Notes under the pieces: model-generated
What the model was told of the DNA's origin: nothing
Databases searched by the model: none
Seen by the model: only the letters and a program-made list of their open reading frames with translations
In this document: positions 6,069 through 7,164 of the stretch, one piece after another
Layout of the letters: the number at the start of each line of letters is the position of its first letter
Position numbering within the stretch: position 1 is the stretch's first letter
NCBI GenBank assembly: GCA_020439485.1
Contig: JAGQSP010000228.1
Coordinates: forward strand, 1-7,164
DNA: 7,164 nt
From: Acidimicrobiales bacterium
GTDB taxonomy: Bacteria; Actinomycetota; Acidimicrobiia; Acidimicrobiales; Poriferisodalaceae
Direction of reading: 5' to 3'
Made by a program: the position numbers and the translations under genes

Positions 6069-7164
6069 CTACTGGTAGGTGACGAGGTCGGGGCGCGGCG
6101 ACAGGCCAAGCACCTCGGCTGGTGAAAAGAGGTTGGTGTCCTCGTCGAGAAACAGTTTGAAGCCGGTGTGGAATGGTGGCTGGCCCGCGTAGCGGACCAG
6201 GTCGCCGATCTTGGCACCCCGGCCCCCGAAGCCGTCGGCGTGGAACGTGATGGCCAGACCTGGGCGATCGACGATGTCGTCGCGATCTCGAACCATGTTG
6301 TCGGTGAACTGGTGGATCACGAACAGCTTCTCGGGCAGGCCGTCTCTGACGACCATCTCGGACAGCCAGGCCGACACCTCGTTGACCTCGGCTGCGGTCA
6401 CAGAGCCGATCACTCGCGCCGGAACCTGGCCAGGCCCCATTCTCCACTCGGGGTCGAGAGCCAGCCCCACATGGGGCCTGCCGAGCAGATCCTCGAACTG
6501 CACGGCTTGTGACAAGAAGGTCGATCGACCGGGCTGGAGATCGAGGACCACGAAGGCTCCGACCCGCTCTGCCTCGTCGACCAACGCCTCGACCGCAGTC
6601 TTGTCGACGGGTGCGCTGTAGTCGCCGTCGGCCCCCGCCGAGCGCTGCGCCACGGTGACGATTATTTCGACACCTGGCACCACGTCGTCGCCGACCGTTC
6701 CGAACTGAGCCGCTCGCTCGACCACGGCCTGCAAAGCCCTGTCGGGCTCCAGCTCACCGAGGATTCCCAGGACCGGGCTGCCGGGCGAGCCATAGTGGGC
6801 GACGATCATCCTGCCGTTGGCGAACACCTCGACTCCACCGCCGGGGAGTTCGGCGGGTTCGGAACCCACCAGCCAGACGCCTCCGTCGCCAGCGGCCGCG
6901 ATGGCCACCGTGCGTCCGCTGGGCGAACCACCCTGCGGAGCCGCGCTGCCGAAGCCCAGCACGGCGCCGTCGGCCCGGGCCAGCCAGTAACCATCTCCGT
7001 TGGGGTTGGTTGCAACCCCGACCACGGGCGACGGGTCGGGGGCGCCACCGGTCGAGCCGAGGAAGGGTGCGTCTCCGAAGGCGAATACTCCGCCGTCGGC
7101 TGCGACCAGGCGATAGCCCCTACCCGTTGCTGTGGCCGTCATGGCTACGACGGGGCGGTTGAGG
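6069..7164 (-). CDS. Propeller-repeat protein with an uncharacterised C-terminal domain, 5' end cut by window edge
   Basis: Function unknown. The frame is open to the right edge, and the codons before the ATG at 7142 encode LNRPVVA, the usual opening of this actinobacterial repeat, so the true start lies outside. Numbering from that Met, residues 1-97 hold two clear repeat units and a degenerate third (GYRLVAADGGVFAFGD, then GYWLARADGAVLGFG, then GGVWLVGS), probably beta-propeller blades. From Met112 (MIVAHYGSPG) to the end is a separate domain of about 245 residues. It alternates strand-like and helix-like stretches, with acidic or polar residues at strand ends: Asp201 (VVLDLQPG), Asp230 and Glu232 (ALDPEW), His277 (FVIHQF), His301 and Asp303 (ITFHADGFG), Lys329 (GFKLF) and Glu334. 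This looks like a TIM barrel, possibly a glycoside-hydrolase-like enzyme, but that is inference. I recall similar C-terminal sequences in other actinobacterial surface proteins without an assigned role. The protein is probably secreted; any signal peptide would be outside the window. The TAG stop faces the sulfatase stop 6 bp away. Confidence 0.82.
   Translation of the reverse strand, partial: LNRPVVAMTATATGRGYRLVAADGGVFAFGDAPFLGSTGGAPDPSPVVGVATNPNGDGYWLARADGAVLGFGSAAPQGGSPSGRTVAIAAAGDGGVWLVGSEPAELPGGGVEVFANGRMIVAHYGSPGSPVLGILGELEPDRALQAVVERAAQFGTVGDDVVPGVEIIVTVAQRSAGADGDYSAPVDKTAVEALVDEAERVGAFVVLDLQPGRSTFLSQAVQFEDLLGRPHVGLALDPEWRMGPGQVPARVIGSVTAAEVNEVSAWLSEMVVRDGLPEKLFVIHQFTDNMVRDRDDIVDRPGLAITFHADGFGGRGAKIGDLVRYAGQPPFHTGFKLFLDEDTNLFSPAEVLGLSPRPDLVTYQ
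6852..7164 (-). repeat. Tandem protein repeats inside the minus-strand gene
   Basis: There are two units of about 40 residues and a partial third, all in coding frame. They span roughly 7163-7029, 7028-6912 and 6911-6852. Shared features are PVV(A/G)-x-A-T at the start, GRGY/GDGY-x-L, a-DG(G/A)-V-x-(A/G)-FG in the middle and a Gly/Ser-rich turn. The array continues past the right edge, so the total number of blades is unknown. The DNA copies have diverged; the repeat is clear only in protein. Confidence 0.7.

Overview
This is a GC-rich window from a bacterial chromosome, densely coded and with very short gaps. A high-GC actinobacterium is the best guess. The main clue is the minus-strand gene at the right edge, which carries the 'NRPVV-GYxLVAxDGGVFxFGD-GSTG' repeat that is common in actinobacteria and, in my recollection, especially in Acidimicrobiia. 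Strong G/C at third codon positions and a possible leaderless start agree. The lineage is inferred, not proved.

Layout: five plus-strand genes lie head to tail. (1) A serine hydrolase of the NylB / class C beta-lactamase family is cut off at the left edge (1-1188). (2) A complete class III (CaiB/BaiF) CoA-transferase follows (1237-2430). (3) A short crotonase-fold protein with altered catalytic positions starts 14 bp later (2445-3101). (4) A beta-CASP metallo-beta-lactamase protein of the RNA-processing type is next (3152-4537). (5) A cytosolic-looking, formylglycine-dependent sulfatase follows (4575-6062). A sixth gene on the minus strand (6069-7164) converges on the sulfatase with only 6 bp between stop codons. 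It runs off the right edge and joins propeller-like repeats to a poorly characterised C-terminal domain.

How they may work together: the CoA-transferase and crotonase form the only tight pair (14 bp gap, good ribosome binding site). They suggest activation and processing of an organic acid as its CoA thioester. The NylB-like hydrolase could supply a carboxylic acid by cleaving an amide or ester, and the sulfatase could remove sulfate from a small organic sulfate, but neither link is demonstrated. The beta-CASP protein looks like an unrelated housekeeping-type gene in the same run.

No stretch longer than 50 bp lacks a gene. I see no RNA gene, mobile element, CRISPR array or convincing terminator hairpin. 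I did not find a clearly new multi-gene system. The most interesting items are the C-terminal domain of the minus-strand protein and the non-canonical, short crotonase.
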